From Terfezia claveryi (Eukaryota > Ascomycota > Pezizomycetes > Pezizales > Pezizaceae): a stretch of DNA of 18,159 bases. Positions 9,034 through 18,150 of the stretch are shown one piece after another. Location: NCBI GenBank assembly GCA_015179025.1, contig WHUX01000587.1, forward strand, positions 1-18,159, in the 5' to 3' direction. How positions within the stretch are numbered: the first letter of the stretch is position 1; each line of letters begins with the position of its first letter. Both the position numbers and the translations under genes were made by a program. Under the pieces are notes generated by a model that was not told the DNA's origin, did not search any database, and saw only the letters and a list, made by a program, of their open reading frames with translations.

Positions 9034-9050
9034 TTACTTTGTAGCCAGTG
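9034..9050 (+). promoter_or_regulatory. Candidate primer-binding region after L4
   Basis: The sequence right after the LTR, TTACTTTGTAGCCAGTG, does not start with TGG and so does not match a tRNA 3' end. It contains ACTTTGTAG (9036-9044), which is complementary over nine bases to CTACAAAGT (8816-8824) inside L4, downstream of the TATA-like box. That would allow self-priming of the kind known for Tf1, if transcripts begin near 8815. The evidence is only this match. Confidence 0.35.
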
Positions 9051-9081
9051 ATTCTCGCTATATTTGCTATATACTCTAATC

Positions 9082-11175
9082 ATGTCTAGTTCACAGACAC
9101 CAAAAGGGCCTCGCCAGCCCTACCAACCCCTTACATTCCCAGATGTCACACCTCGTGCTATCACACAAAGACCACACAATCTTCCTCAATCTGATACAGA
9201 TATGGAAGATGACCTCATTGATATCCCAATAGAGGATATTCTATCCCGAGGGATGGAATCCTCAAGACACTCTATATACTCTCCAGATGAGTTAACCACA
9301 TTCCCACCTGGTTTATTAGAACGATTTGGACAACCTTCCTGAAGGCCTCCTCATCGAACAGCCAGTAACACATCATTACGACGTCTCCCCCAGCCACCAC
9401 CACGTCCCACACGACTGTCTCGACCAAGTTTAAGCCAAGAAGAATACGACCAATTATTGGCTCGAATTGTTATGGATAGATCGATCGAATTTGACCGGCA
9501 ACGAGCAGAGATTGCAGACCTTACGAGAGGTCTAAATGCTCAAGCAAGCCTCCTGAAAGAAGCCATAGATGCACATAGGGTTATTTTTGAAGGAGCAATG
9601 GCTACATATGAGGACCTAAAGTTGTTACGACAGCAGGTCACTGAAGAAGTAGCAGCATTAAAAGGTCAAACAGAAGGACAAGAGGATGCAGTTAAACGTT
9701 TAAATGTATCCATCAGTGAAGCCTTAGAAAAACAATGGGAGGAACTAAGTAAGAAGCTTAATCAGGACACGGAAGCAATAGTTGATACGGCTAAAGTAGA
9801 GTTTGATGGTATCAAAGCAGATGTTGTCAAACTCCATGAATGGACACAGAAGGCGATCAAGCAAGAGCAAGATGATCGCATTCGCAGTTGTGAGACTAAT
9901 AAAGAATCCATAGAAGAACTCTCTAGTCGGATCCAGACTCACAAAAGGAAGCTCAAAGACCTATAAGAGCAACCATTCAGTCAATAATGTCCACCGAAAC
10001 GCACCCGATCAATCGATGATGATATTGAAGATTTCATCATACGTGGTACTCGGACTGGTCCAGTACCACCTCCTCCACCTCCACCATCACCTCCTCCACA
10101 AAAGAAAACTCGGGTTCTTTCCGAGAAGAAAGAACCCCAAAACCTCCCCCTATCTCTGAAGTTCAATGGAACTTCAAGCAAGCTGAAAGAATTCCTAATG
10201 AAGGGAGACCACACCTTTGAACGCATGCCACTGACATATTCTACTCATAGCGAAAAAATCCTATTCGTAGTGGATCTACTTACAAGAGGTGCAAGCACTT
10301 AGTATTACGCAAACTAATACAAGCGTACACCAGACTCCAACTCCGGATGGGTTGAATAGGACACGTTTAATGTCTTTAAATGTGAATTCATAAATGCACA
10401 CCAAAACCAGTATGAGAAGCGGGATGCTAAGGTCTCCCTTCAGAAGGATTTCTAGAAAAATGGTGAGTTGATGAAAGATTTCATCGCTCGTGTCAGGGTT
10501 TATCAGTTGGTAGCAGAACTACCACGGGAACAGCTCTGGGAGCACCTGATCAGTGCAATTCAGCCTAAGACTCGAGCCCATATGGTCCGAGTTAGTACTG
10601 ACAAGGACATTCTCGATAAGGTGCCAGCAAGTATAGAAATATGCTTTCAGGCTATTGCTAATGCCAGGTCTCAGGTTGAGTATGAGAAGGTTAGGGAGGC
10701 ACATGAACAGAGCCAGTTCTGTCAAAAAGAACAGGCTGCTGGTGCGAAAAATGAGGTTCCCAATACTCCCAAGACTACCGAGAAAAAGTCCGAAAACCTG
10801 AAAGACTGAATTACCAAGCCGAAGCAAAAGGCAAAAACCAAGGCTGATACTAAAGCTAAATCCAAGTCAGATACTCCTTCCAAGAAAGCCAAAGAGCCTG
10901 GCCAAGATAGCGTTACCTATACTATGAGACAAGCTCGGAAGAGGGATGGACAGTGCATCAAGTGTGGGGACAAAACTCACATAATGGGTGACTGTTCAAT
11001 CAGTTGGAAGGTTATTGATGAGACAAAGGCAACGGGAAAGGGAAAGGGAAAGGAAGAAGCTAAGAAAGTGGCGACAGTGTCTGCAGGAGCGGCTGTAGTA
11101 GCGCCACTTGAGGTTCAGTTCAGGCATATTGTTAGTGAGGATGAGTTGGATTATGGGGAAAATTCAGACTGTTAG
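9082..11175 (+). pseudogene. Gag of the Ty3-type element, decayed
   Basis: A single frame from the ATG at 9082 (MSSSQTPKGPRQPYQPLTFP) to the TAG at 11173, about 700 codons. It is interrupted by stops at 9340 (TGA), 9964 and 9985 (TAA), 10300 (TAG), 10315 (TAA), 10357 and 10453 (TAG) and 10807 (TGA). No frameshift is needed. Seen in order: a Pro-rich N-terminus; a long predicted coiled coil rich in Glu, Lys and Gln (about 9460-9960); a poly-Pro stretch (10063-10098); a capsid-like middle (10150-10700); a Lys-rich linker; and an intact zinc knuckle, CIKCGDKTHIMGDC (10954-10995). The tail is Gly/Lys-rich, then acidic. Gag would form the particle that packages the RNA. The 11173 TAG could be a true end or another lesion. 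Confidence 0.85.
10954..10995 (+). other. CCHC zinc knuckle of the Ty3-type gag
   Basis: CIKCGDKTHIMGDC, an intact C-X2-C-X4-H-X4-C motif directly after a basic stretch, typical of the nucleocapsid part of Ty3-type Gag. Confidence 0.92.
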
Positions 11176-11369
11176 GGATGCGGGCTATCTAGTACGTCGG
11201 GTCGGATAGTCTCGCAGGATTGGTTTTCTATTTGTGTTATAAGGAATGGCATCTCTGTTGGCAGTTGGAAGGAGGAACATGAAGGGGAACCTATGGATAT
11301 TGACCCTGTTTTGATTAGTTCTGTTTCTCGTAATTTGTCTTCTTCTACTATTTCTTCTCTTTCTTTATT

Positions 11370-11402
11370 AAAAAAAAATGCAAAAAAACGGACAAAAAAA
11401 AA
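11370..11402 (+). promoter_or_regulatory. A-run cluster at the gag/pol frame change
   Basis: Three A runs (9 at 11370-11378, 7 at 11382-11388, 9 at 11394-11402). Each contains A-AAA-AAA in the X-XXY-YYZ register of the upstream gag frame. The downstream protease is in the -1 frame relative to gag, so the site fits programmed -1 frameshifting. A simple indel by polymerase slippage in a dead copy is the alternative. Confidence 0.4.
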
Positions 11403-12291
11403 GCTGATGATAAGGTGGCTCCTCATATTGGCGCACTTGAAAAAAGACCACGAAAGGTGGCGGTGCCGGATATTTCATTGGATGGAATTAAGGATCTCTC
11501 TTTGGCATGAAAATCGGGTGTGAAGGTATTGAAGCGTGAAGGACTGAAATTTCTTATCTCTGTTAAGTTATCTTGGATGTACGGAGGAAATAAACGCTAA
11601 ATTTCTATTAATGCTTTAGTTGATACTGGCGCAGAAGCCACGATTTTTGATTCTTCTTTCATTGAACAGATGATGCTGCCTTGAGTTAAGAGGGAGAAAA
11701 GACTGAGATTAGAAAGCACCGACGGCTCGATTCTCAAGAGGTCTGGCACAGTGCAGGTTCAGAACTTGTAGATCGAGGTTCCGGATGCAAGATCGGGACG
11801 AAACAAAACTCTTGACCTGGTAACTGAGGTTGCATGCCTAGAACCAGGTCTTCTACTCATTTTGGGGATGGATTGGATTAAAGCCAATTGTGATAAGCTA
11901 CAGGTCACCACTCCTTATGGACTCGAGCTAAAAAGATCGTTGGAAATCGAGGAGGTTACTGATTTCGCTGACTTTGACAAAGTACTTGCAGAGACTCAAT
12001 ATGTCGGATTAATTGAAATAGGGGAATGGCATTATCAGAAGTTCGCTAATGGAGACGTTCGCAAGGTTATGAAAATAACAGTGACTGAAAATATCCATAA
12101 ACTTGCTGATCGATTACCAACACAGTACAGAGATTTTGTAAAAATCTTTGGAAAGGAGTTGCAATCCGCCCTTCCCATGCACGGTCCACAAGACATGACA
12201 ATTGAGTTAGAAGAAGGAAAGAGTCCCCCATCAGGAAAACTATACCCCCTCTCCCCTGATGAACTGGAGTTTCTCAAAGAATACTTAGATG

Positions 12292-12296
12292 AGATG
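12292..12296. repeat. Target-site duplication of L5, left copy (AGATG)
   Basis: AGATG directly before the L5 start, identical to 13754-13758 after its end. Confidence 0.93.
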
Positions 12297-13753
12297 TATC
12301 ACGGGGTGACATCCAGCCCTACCGAAGGTACTTGGGCCCTTATAGAATGACCCTAGAATCTATATGGACTCCAGGTACACTCTTAGTAGTGTAGTACAAA
12401 CATTTCTAAAGACTTATCTATAAGAGTAAAGTATATGAAACGGGTATGAACCTCAGAGTGGTTTATAATCATCCTAGATGGTTAAGACCCTTATGGAACG
12501 TCCATAGACCCTTGAGGGAGCTACGGTTTAAGTTTTATAAGTATCTGATTAATGGTTCAATAGTTATACCCAGATCAATATGCTGGCTATATGCATACAT
12601 ATACTAGCTATTAGCTGTTACCCTGAAGTCTTGGCGTTACCCTGAATTGCTAATTATTACCCTGAACTTAAGGAAAATAATTCGGTAAAAATAACTAAAA
12701 AAATGAAGGACCGAGGGCGCACTTTAGACCAAAGTGCGTCCGGTGACACTATAAAGGAGTGCGCCCAGGACAGAGGCCAAAGTTAGGGCCAAAACATAAA
12801 GTTCTCCGGATTTAATGTTTCAAGGTTCTATCTAGGCCTACTCTTCGTCTTGATTCCATTTCTGCAATCCTTTTTATGATCGGAGTTAAACTCATGGAGA
12901 TATAAGACTTTTAATATGGTCATACAGGTCCACGAGGAGATTTACTTATTATTGGTAATAACTCCATGAATAATTTGGGTATTGAGATAAACTAAGATTC
13001 TATAATCTTCTATGCGTTGATACCTTTCCAATGATAATCTACTTGTGACCCACGGTTCTCTATTCATAGAGTTATGTGCAGTTGAAAATTATTTTCAATA
13101 GACACTAGACACTATTTGAATATTGCCGGAAACATAATTAGATGCCTTCGGATATTGTCGGATGGTAATTCGATAGTATCGGGGATTGGTAACGTATCTG
13201 AAATTGAATTTAGTTGTCTCAAATAAGAATTCTTTAATGGGATAAGCGAGCTATAAGTGAAGTACATATAACATGTAGACATGGGAATATTCTCTACGTT
13301 CGGGTTAGTAACCTGTGATAACGAGTGCAGATAGCAACTGCATTAACAAAGATGTGGATGGCATAACACTTAGGAAAAAATTCCAAGGTGACAGGTAGGC
13401 CCGCGTTTTATAAAATATTTTTATCATAAGAATATCTACAAACACCATGGGATATAAATAGTGCAAGTAGTTCTGGTTGAATTTATTCTACCATCAGCGA
13501 GTATTCGAAAGCAAGAGCACCTTGAGTATACGAAGTCTACAAAGTCTAAGTCTTGAGTTAACTTTACGTTTAAGCGACATAGGATTTATTTTGTGTTGCG
13601 AAATAAGATCCGTCGTGAGGAACTACTATTGAACTAAACTTTACTGCTATAGGATTGATATTCTGTGTTGCGGAATAGATATCGTTGCGGCAGGAAATTA
13701 CGGCCGTCCTAATAGTTGCAAGAGCGCTATTAGTCAATAGGGCCCCCGTGACA
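12297..13753 (+). mobile_element. L5: solo family-L LTR inside pol
   Basis: 1457 bp from TATCACGGGG (one G to A change from TGTCACGGGG) to GGGCCCCCGTGACA, flanked by AGATG on both sides. It contains a TATA-like ATATAAATA at 13452 and the three TTACCCTGAA motifs at 12618, 12637 and 12657. There is no internal domain. Removing it with one AGATG rejoins the RT reading frame, so it entered the Ty3-type element after that element was in place. In its first 110 bases it differs from L4 by roughly ten transitions and one transversion, counted by eye, plus a small indel. Confidence 0.95.
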
Positions 13754-13758
13754 AGATG
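13754..13758. repeat. Target-site duplication of L5, right copy (AGATG)
   Basis: AGATG directly after the terminal ACA at 13753. It pairs with 12292-12296. Confidence 0.93.
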
Positions 13759-14943
13759 CTCCGAACCAGCAAGATAAGACTAAGCAAAAGCAGTGCTGGC
13801 GTTCCTATATTCTTCACCAAAGAGCCAAATGGCAAGCTCAGAATAGTCGTAGACTATAGAGGGCTCAATGCCATAACCAAAAAAGACAAGTATCCCCTAC
13901 CACTTATGACTACCCTAATGGAACAAGTTGGTACTTCACAGGTTTTCTCCAAACTCGATCTCAAACTCGGGTTTAACCTACTCAGAATAGCGGCCGGAGA
14001 CGAGTGGAAAACAGCATTCAAGACAAGATATGGCTTATACGAATATACAGTTATACCTTTTGGGCTAACTAATGTGCTATCTGTTTTCTAGCGACATGTT
14101 AACAATATTCTATCAGAACGAATTGACCGAGGAATAGTTGTATATATTGATGATATCCTCATTTATACCCAAACAGAGAAAGAACATGTCGAGCTCGTCC
14201 ATTGGGTGCTGCAGAAACTAACAGAGAATAACCTTTGTGTTAACATAGACAAGTGTATCTTCCATGTTCCAGAAGTCGAATTCGTGGGATTTAAAGTAGG
14301 TACAAAGGGGATACAAATGGGGCAGAAGAAAGTCGAGGATATCCTCACCTGGTAGGCTCCTCTGAATGTCAAAGAAGTGCAGAGGTTTATTGGGTTTGCT
14401 AATTTCTATCGCCAGTTTATTTAAGGCTTTAGTAGTTTGGCATTGCCAATTCAGATACTGACACACAATGGAGTTCCTTGGAACTGGATATAGCAGTGTC
14501 AACAGGCCTTTGATGAGTTAAAATATAGGTTCACAACCGCTCCGATACTATGCCATTATCATCTAGAAGGACCAAAAATGATTAAGACAGACGCGTCTGA
14601 TCTAGCAAAAGCTGGTATTCTATCCCAAAATGAACCAGATGGTCATTGGCATCTAGTAGCGTACTATTCAAAACGCTTCATCCCAGCAGAACTTAATTAC
14701 GACATCCATGACAAAGAAATGGTCATAATTGTCAATTGTTTCCAAGAATGGAGACATTTTCTCATGGGTGCCCTAGAGGAGATAATTGTGTATATGAATT
14801 ATAAGAACCTTGTGTACTTTAATTCCACTAAAATACTCAATTGAAGGCAGGCCAGATGGGTGGAAATACTAAGCCAGTTCAATTTTAGAATCATCTACCG
14901 CCCAGGTGATAAGAATGGCAAGGCAGATGCCCTTTCTCATCAG
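13759..14943 (+). pseudogene. Pol middle part: reverse transcriptase and RNase H, decayed
   Basis: The RT core is recognisable: SAGVPIFFTKEPNGKLRIVV, DYRGLNAITKKDKYPLPL, FSKLDLKLGFNLLRI and the catalytic VYIDDILIY (YIDD 14143-14154), followed by FVGFKV and the connection motif FIGFANFYRQFI. RNase H starts near 14578 with KTDASD (first Asp 14590-14592) and DKEM (Glu 14716-14718). The third acidic residue is lost: the usual TDHKNL reads MNYKNL, with Asn at 14797-14799. Stops lie at 14089, 14353, 14422, 14491 and 14842, all in one frame. RT and RNase H would copy element RNA into DNA in the particle. This copy cannot encode an active enzyme. Confidence 0.93.
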
Positions 14944-16305
14944 GTAGATCCTGACCTCGAAGGAGGGGAAGAGAAGCAGGACCACACGATTTGGATATGC
15001 AACCCTGGTCAATTCCAACTGGGAACAAGTGAGGAGAGTCTAGTAACGTGCTGCATTATGGTAGTGAAGGCCTCACAAATAGAAGAATCAAGTTGGTTGA
15101 AGGAGATCCAAGAGGCTGGCCTCAAGGACAACAAGTGTTTAGGGATTCGGAACGCGTTGAAGTTTGGCAAGGAGTATCCTGGACTCGATTATTACGGTTT
15201 AGAAGATGACATGGTAACTTATGAATGTCGCCTATATATACTTGACAACAATTCCCTTAAGTTAAAAGTAGCTTTCCAGTGTCAGGATGCTAAAGTTGCA
15301 GGTCATTTTGGATGTGACAAAACCCTCGAGCTCATGAAACAAAATTACTACTGGCCTAACATAGAAGATTGGGTACGAAACTACGTTTGCACATGTGATT
15401 CTTGCCAAAGAAACAAGACAGCAAGACACAAGAAATATGGCAAGCTCGTACCTCTTCCAATCCCCTATAGGCCGTGGGAACACATTACGATGGATTTCAT
15501 CACTGATTTACCACCAGTCAAAGAGTATAATCAGATCTGGGTTATTGTTGATAAGTTTACTAAGATATTACATTTCATTCCCTTAAAGAACCGGAAGGCA
15601 AAAGAGTTGGCTGGGATATTTGTCAAGGAGGTTTAGAGGCTGCATGAATTACCAAAGAGGCTTATTTCGGATTGGAATTCAGTGTTTACAAGTTCGTTTC
15701 GGATGGAGGTAATGCGGTTATTAGGAGTTGAGTTGGATAAGTCCTCGGCATATTACCTCCAGACTGATAGTCAAACTGAACGAGTTAACCAGACCCTTGA
15801 GCATTATCTACGGACGTATTGCTGTTGGGATCAGGATAACTGGGTTGAGTTATTACCATTTGCCGAGTTTTGCTATAATAACACTGTCTACTCTAGTACT
15901 AAACTCACACCATTCTTCGCTGCATATGCTGAACACTCGGAAAACAATTTCCAGAACCCAACCAAAGCCTCAACTAAATCGAACAACCCTGAGGCAGTCA
16001 AGACAGTTGAAACCTTGGACGCAATGAGAGAGGCTATGAGGGAGAACATGAAGGCAGCGCAGGACTAGATGTCCAAATACTACAATCTCGAGGTAGCAGA
16101 AAAGGAACCGACATTCAAAGTGGGAGATTGGGTTATAGTCAATGCAAAGAACATCAAAACAAGGCGTCCGACCAAGAAGCTTGACTACAAGTTACGAGGG
16201 AAGTTTAGAATTAAACGGCTTATTGGCACTTATGCCTATGAGTTAGAGCTTCCCCCAAGTACAGGCAAAACTCACCCAGTTATTCATATTAGTTTGTTGT
16301 ATTAA
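14944..16305 (+). pseudogene. Pol 3' part: integrase (DD35E), decayed
   Basis: Same frame as RNase H. The N-terminal zinc module shows AGHFGCDKTLELMKQNYYWP (His 15304) and CDSCQRNK (Cys 15394 and 15403); the preceding His expected near CHD is Gln (15283-15285). The catalytic core has Asp in MDFITDLP (15493), Asp in LISDWNSVFTS (15670) and Glu in QTDSQTERVNQTLE (15778), with 35 residues between the last two. A C-terminal GPY/F-like segment follows (RPTKKLDYKLRGKF), where the usual GPF reads GKF, then HPVIHISLLY and TAA at 16303. Stops lie at 15634 and 16066. No chromodomain follows. The integrase would join element DNA to the chromosome; the 5-bp duplications of L3 and L5 fit this enzyme class. 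Confidence 0.93.
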
Positions 16306-16576
16306 AAAACGCGTTCAAACGCTCTCTCTTACACCACAAATCACATACACATGCATTATTCATTCCTAATTACATTCCACCACATGTCAAATCATGTGCT
16401 TCATACTTACATAGATTAAGTATTTCTATATGCTTTTCACATGCATAACTCTATTATTAGTTATGTTATTCACGCTCTAATAACTCTATTTTAGCTCTAT
16501 TCACATGCTTACAACACATGTCAAACTATATTCTGAGTTATACTTTTGTCAAACTTTACTGTTACAAACTCAAACA
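16306..16576. other. AT-rich junction between Ty3 pol and copia LTR
   Basis: About 270 bp with no open frame of interest and no family-L sequence. A chromodomain, polypurine tract or 3' LTR of the Ty3-type element should start here, but I see none of them. It holds loose repeats such as ACATGTCAAA (near 16384 and 16517) and TAACTCTATT (near 16446 and 16480). It may be a degraded 3' untranslated part or unrelated flanking DNA. Confidence 0.4.
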
Positions 16577-16933
16577 TGTTGAGTATGTTGTAATCATGTT
16601 GAATGCATTTAGCACACTCTGGCTTGTACTATAGCTTGCTAGAATCGTGTATATATAGGAGGGGAATTCTCTTCCTTTAGAGATCATCAGTTCACATCAG
16701 TTCACATCAGTTCACATCAATCTCATTCACTCATATATTCTCCTATATATTCTACGTTTCTAGTGCACGCTCTACAGCATCCTCTACAGTATCCACAACG
16801 TCCTCTACATTCTCCAGAACGTCCTCCACTAGCCTATTAGATCTGTTCCCAAGTTTCTCCTTTATTGGATACTTGGTTGAATTACCGCTGCCTGTTGGAT
16901 ATAGTGTATATCTCATATACCTGTATCACAACA
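16577..16933 (+). mobile_element. Ty1/copia-type 5' LTR
   Basis: About 357 bp from TGTTGAGTATG to TATCACAACA, with inverted ends TGTTG/CAACA. The 3' end is set by the primer site that follows. The 5' end is less sure, because TGTTG also occurs at 16587 and 16598. A TATA-like TGTATATATAGGAGG lies near 16648. Downstream are three tandem copies of TTCACATCAG (16691-16720) and a CT-rich stretch with repeated CCTCTAC. No second copy is in the window, so the LTR identity is inferred from structure. Confidence 0.68.
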
Positions 16934-16947
16934 GGTTATGAGCCCGG
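16933..16947 (+). promoter_or_regulatory. Primer-binding site matching the anticodon arm of initiator tRNA-Met
   Basis: GGTTATGAGCCC (12 bases) is complementary to GGGCTCATAACC, the anticodon stem and loop with the CAU anticodon in fungal initiator tRNA-Met. Copia-type elements that prime with a 5' half of this tRNA have their site at this point, right after the LTR. Confidence 0.72.
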
Positions 16948-17136
16948 TCTGCTCTACCTCAACCACCATTACTGAACGCTTCTACCATGGCTTTACTACA
17001 ATTCACAACACTTGGTTGAACCTCTATAGGTTCCTATTTTACCCTCTATCACCAATACTTAGTTGAACCTCCTTAGGTTCCTAGACTACCTATTATTTAT
17101 ACTTATAATAATACTTGGTTGAACACTTAGTTGTTC
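16948..17136 (+). other. Copia-type leader with repeated palindromes
   Basis: A repeated block begins ACTTGGTTGAAC or ACTTAGTTGAAC (about 17010, 17057 and 17113). Two copies hold perfect six-base inverted repeats: GAACCT-CTAT-AGGTTC (17018-17033) and GAACCT-CCTT-AGGTTC (17065-17080). The third has GAAC...GTTC (17121-17136). A fourth ACTTGGTTGAA lies in the LTR at 16871. No long reading frame is present. Confidence 0.55.
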
Positions 17137-17500
17137 CCATACTACTTGTTCTAATATGTTCAAGTATATCCTCAAATATCAACAAATATTACCCAAATCT
17201 AGTTGATAATTTATCAACTAAAGATACCTTTACAAATACCAAATTGAAGTCTATACTTCTTAGTCTGGCTACCAATTCATCATTGGAAACAGAAGCAGAC
17301 TTTATTCTTATTAGTATTAAGGCTCCAGTGTATAAAAAACGCAAAAGGAATGCTATTTCTAATACTAAAGGGTCCACTTAAGCTATTAAATTAATAAGTG
17401 GTATACTTATTGTAAGAAATACTATTAAGTGAATACCATTCTAATATTATTAGACTCTCATTATGAGCATACCTTGACTAAATATTGGCTTGACTTGGTA
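17137..17500 (+). pseudogene. Ty1/copia Gag fragment
   Basis: The frame to 17381 reads NLSTKDTFTNTKLKSILLSL and KAPVYKKRKRNAISNTKGST. This resembles the end of copia-type Gag, where a helix with S-x-LL precedes a basic linker and the zinc knuckle. Past the stop, a degraded knuckle-like segment can be seen at about 17398-17425 (YTYCKKYY), followed by DSHYEHTLTKYWLDL. The N-terminal half of Gag is missing. The call rests on the match pattern and on the PBS and LTR just upstream, so it is moderate. Confidence 0.5.
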
Positions 17501-17569
17501 TAATATCTTATAATTCAGTTACTTTACCTTTGGATTTCAAATAATAAAATTCCAAGATGGTGATAACAT

Positions 17570-18150
17570 TATAGATATGTTCCTATATCAACAGATTATT
17601 TAGTCTTGGATGCATCTTATGATTGTAATATATCTAGAGTTGGCTTTCTCTATCTCTAAATTATTCCAATATATATTAAAAGTTTACTATTACTAGCTGG
17701 CTTTATAAGTATTAATTGGATAAATAATAAAAGATGATAGAAAATCAATTTCAAGTTATATCTTTCAACTAGCTAACAATACTATCAGCTAGTACTAAAA
17801 GAAGCAAACTTGTATCTCTACTTCCCTAGTTGAAGTTGAATATGTTTTGCTATCTTTAGTAGTTAAATAGCAACTATAGTTTGCAAAAGCTCTGAGAGAA
17901 CTTGGATTTTCCCTCTATTTCTGCTCTCATAAGTACAGATAGAGATGGAGCAGTAGGTCTGACTCACCACTTTCGTATAAATGATTGTAGAGAAGATATT
18001 GATAGTACTTACTATTATATGATTTTGTTAAAATTAACAATATCATAGTCTTATATATACTTGGCTCATATAATCTAGTGGATATATGTACCAAAGTAAT
18101 ATCTAGACTAAAAGTTCTTTTTGTTACAGGAAGATATTTTAGGAACTAAA
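17570..18150 (+). pseudogene. Ty1/copia Pol remnant: end of RT and RNase H
   Basis: In shifting frames I can follow the copia-type RT end (YQQII then a stop, then SWMHLM and LAFSISKLFQYI, about 17586-17680), then LAGF...NW for the usual L-V-G-x-x-D-A-D-W (17694-17720). KSISSYIFQLANNTIS follows a frame change (about 17745-17795), then VEVEYVLLSLVVK (about 17828-17866, where T-E-A-E-Y is usual) and FAKALRELGF (about 17881-17910). The conserved end is GAVGLTHH (near 17950), then NLVDICTKVISRLK (near 18072-18115). Several stops and frame changes are present, and some catalytic acids are replaced. Protease, integrase and most of RT are absent, so the copy is a deletion derivative. Its 3' LTR would lie to the right. 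Confidence 0.72.

Larger units (their letters stand above)
11176..12296 (+). pseudogene. Pol 5' part: aspartic protease and RT linker, cut by L5
   Basis: The gag frame continues after 11175 to three A runs at 11370-11402. From there the coding sequence is in the -1 frame and leads to the protease. The catalytic motif DTGAEATIFD starts at 11622 (DTGA 11622-11633), and the flap-to-end signature LLILGMDWI lies near 11845-11880. Next comes the usual linker to RT, with SGKLYPLSPDELEFLKEYLDE just before the break at 12296. Stops in this frame lie at 11508 (TGA), 11598 (TAA), 11682 (TGA) and 11769 (TAG). The protease would cut Gag and Pol during particle maturation. The frame stops at a methionine codon of the RT N-terminus where L5 was inserted and resumes at 13759. 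Confidence 0.85.
7575..16305 (+). mobile_element. Ty3-type LTR retrotransposon, 5' LTR plus gag-pol, with nested L5; 3' LTR not found
   Basis: The unit consists of L4, a 48-bp leader, gag, protease, RT, RNase H and integrase, in that order. Integrase after RNase H is the Ty3/gypsy (Metaviridae) arrangement. L5 (12297-13753) is a later insertion; without it and its 5-bp duplication the internal region is about 5.8 kb. All coding parts are decayed by stops, so the copy is dead. L4 is preceded by AATTG but followed by TTACT, so L4 has no duplication of its own, which fits a 5' LTR. No 3' LTR follows the integrase in this window; it may be lost or lie beyond the copia element. Confidence 0.78.

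Noticed and set aside
9745..10226. Minus-strand open frames opposite gag
   Set aside because: They mirror the coiled-coil and poly-Pro parts of gag; the Gly run is the reverse of the proline codons.
16306..16576. Search for a polypurine tract and 3' LTR after the integrase
   Set aside because: No purine run or TGTCACGGGG was found. The nearest purine stretch, AGGAGGGGAA near 16657, sits next to the copia TATA-like box.
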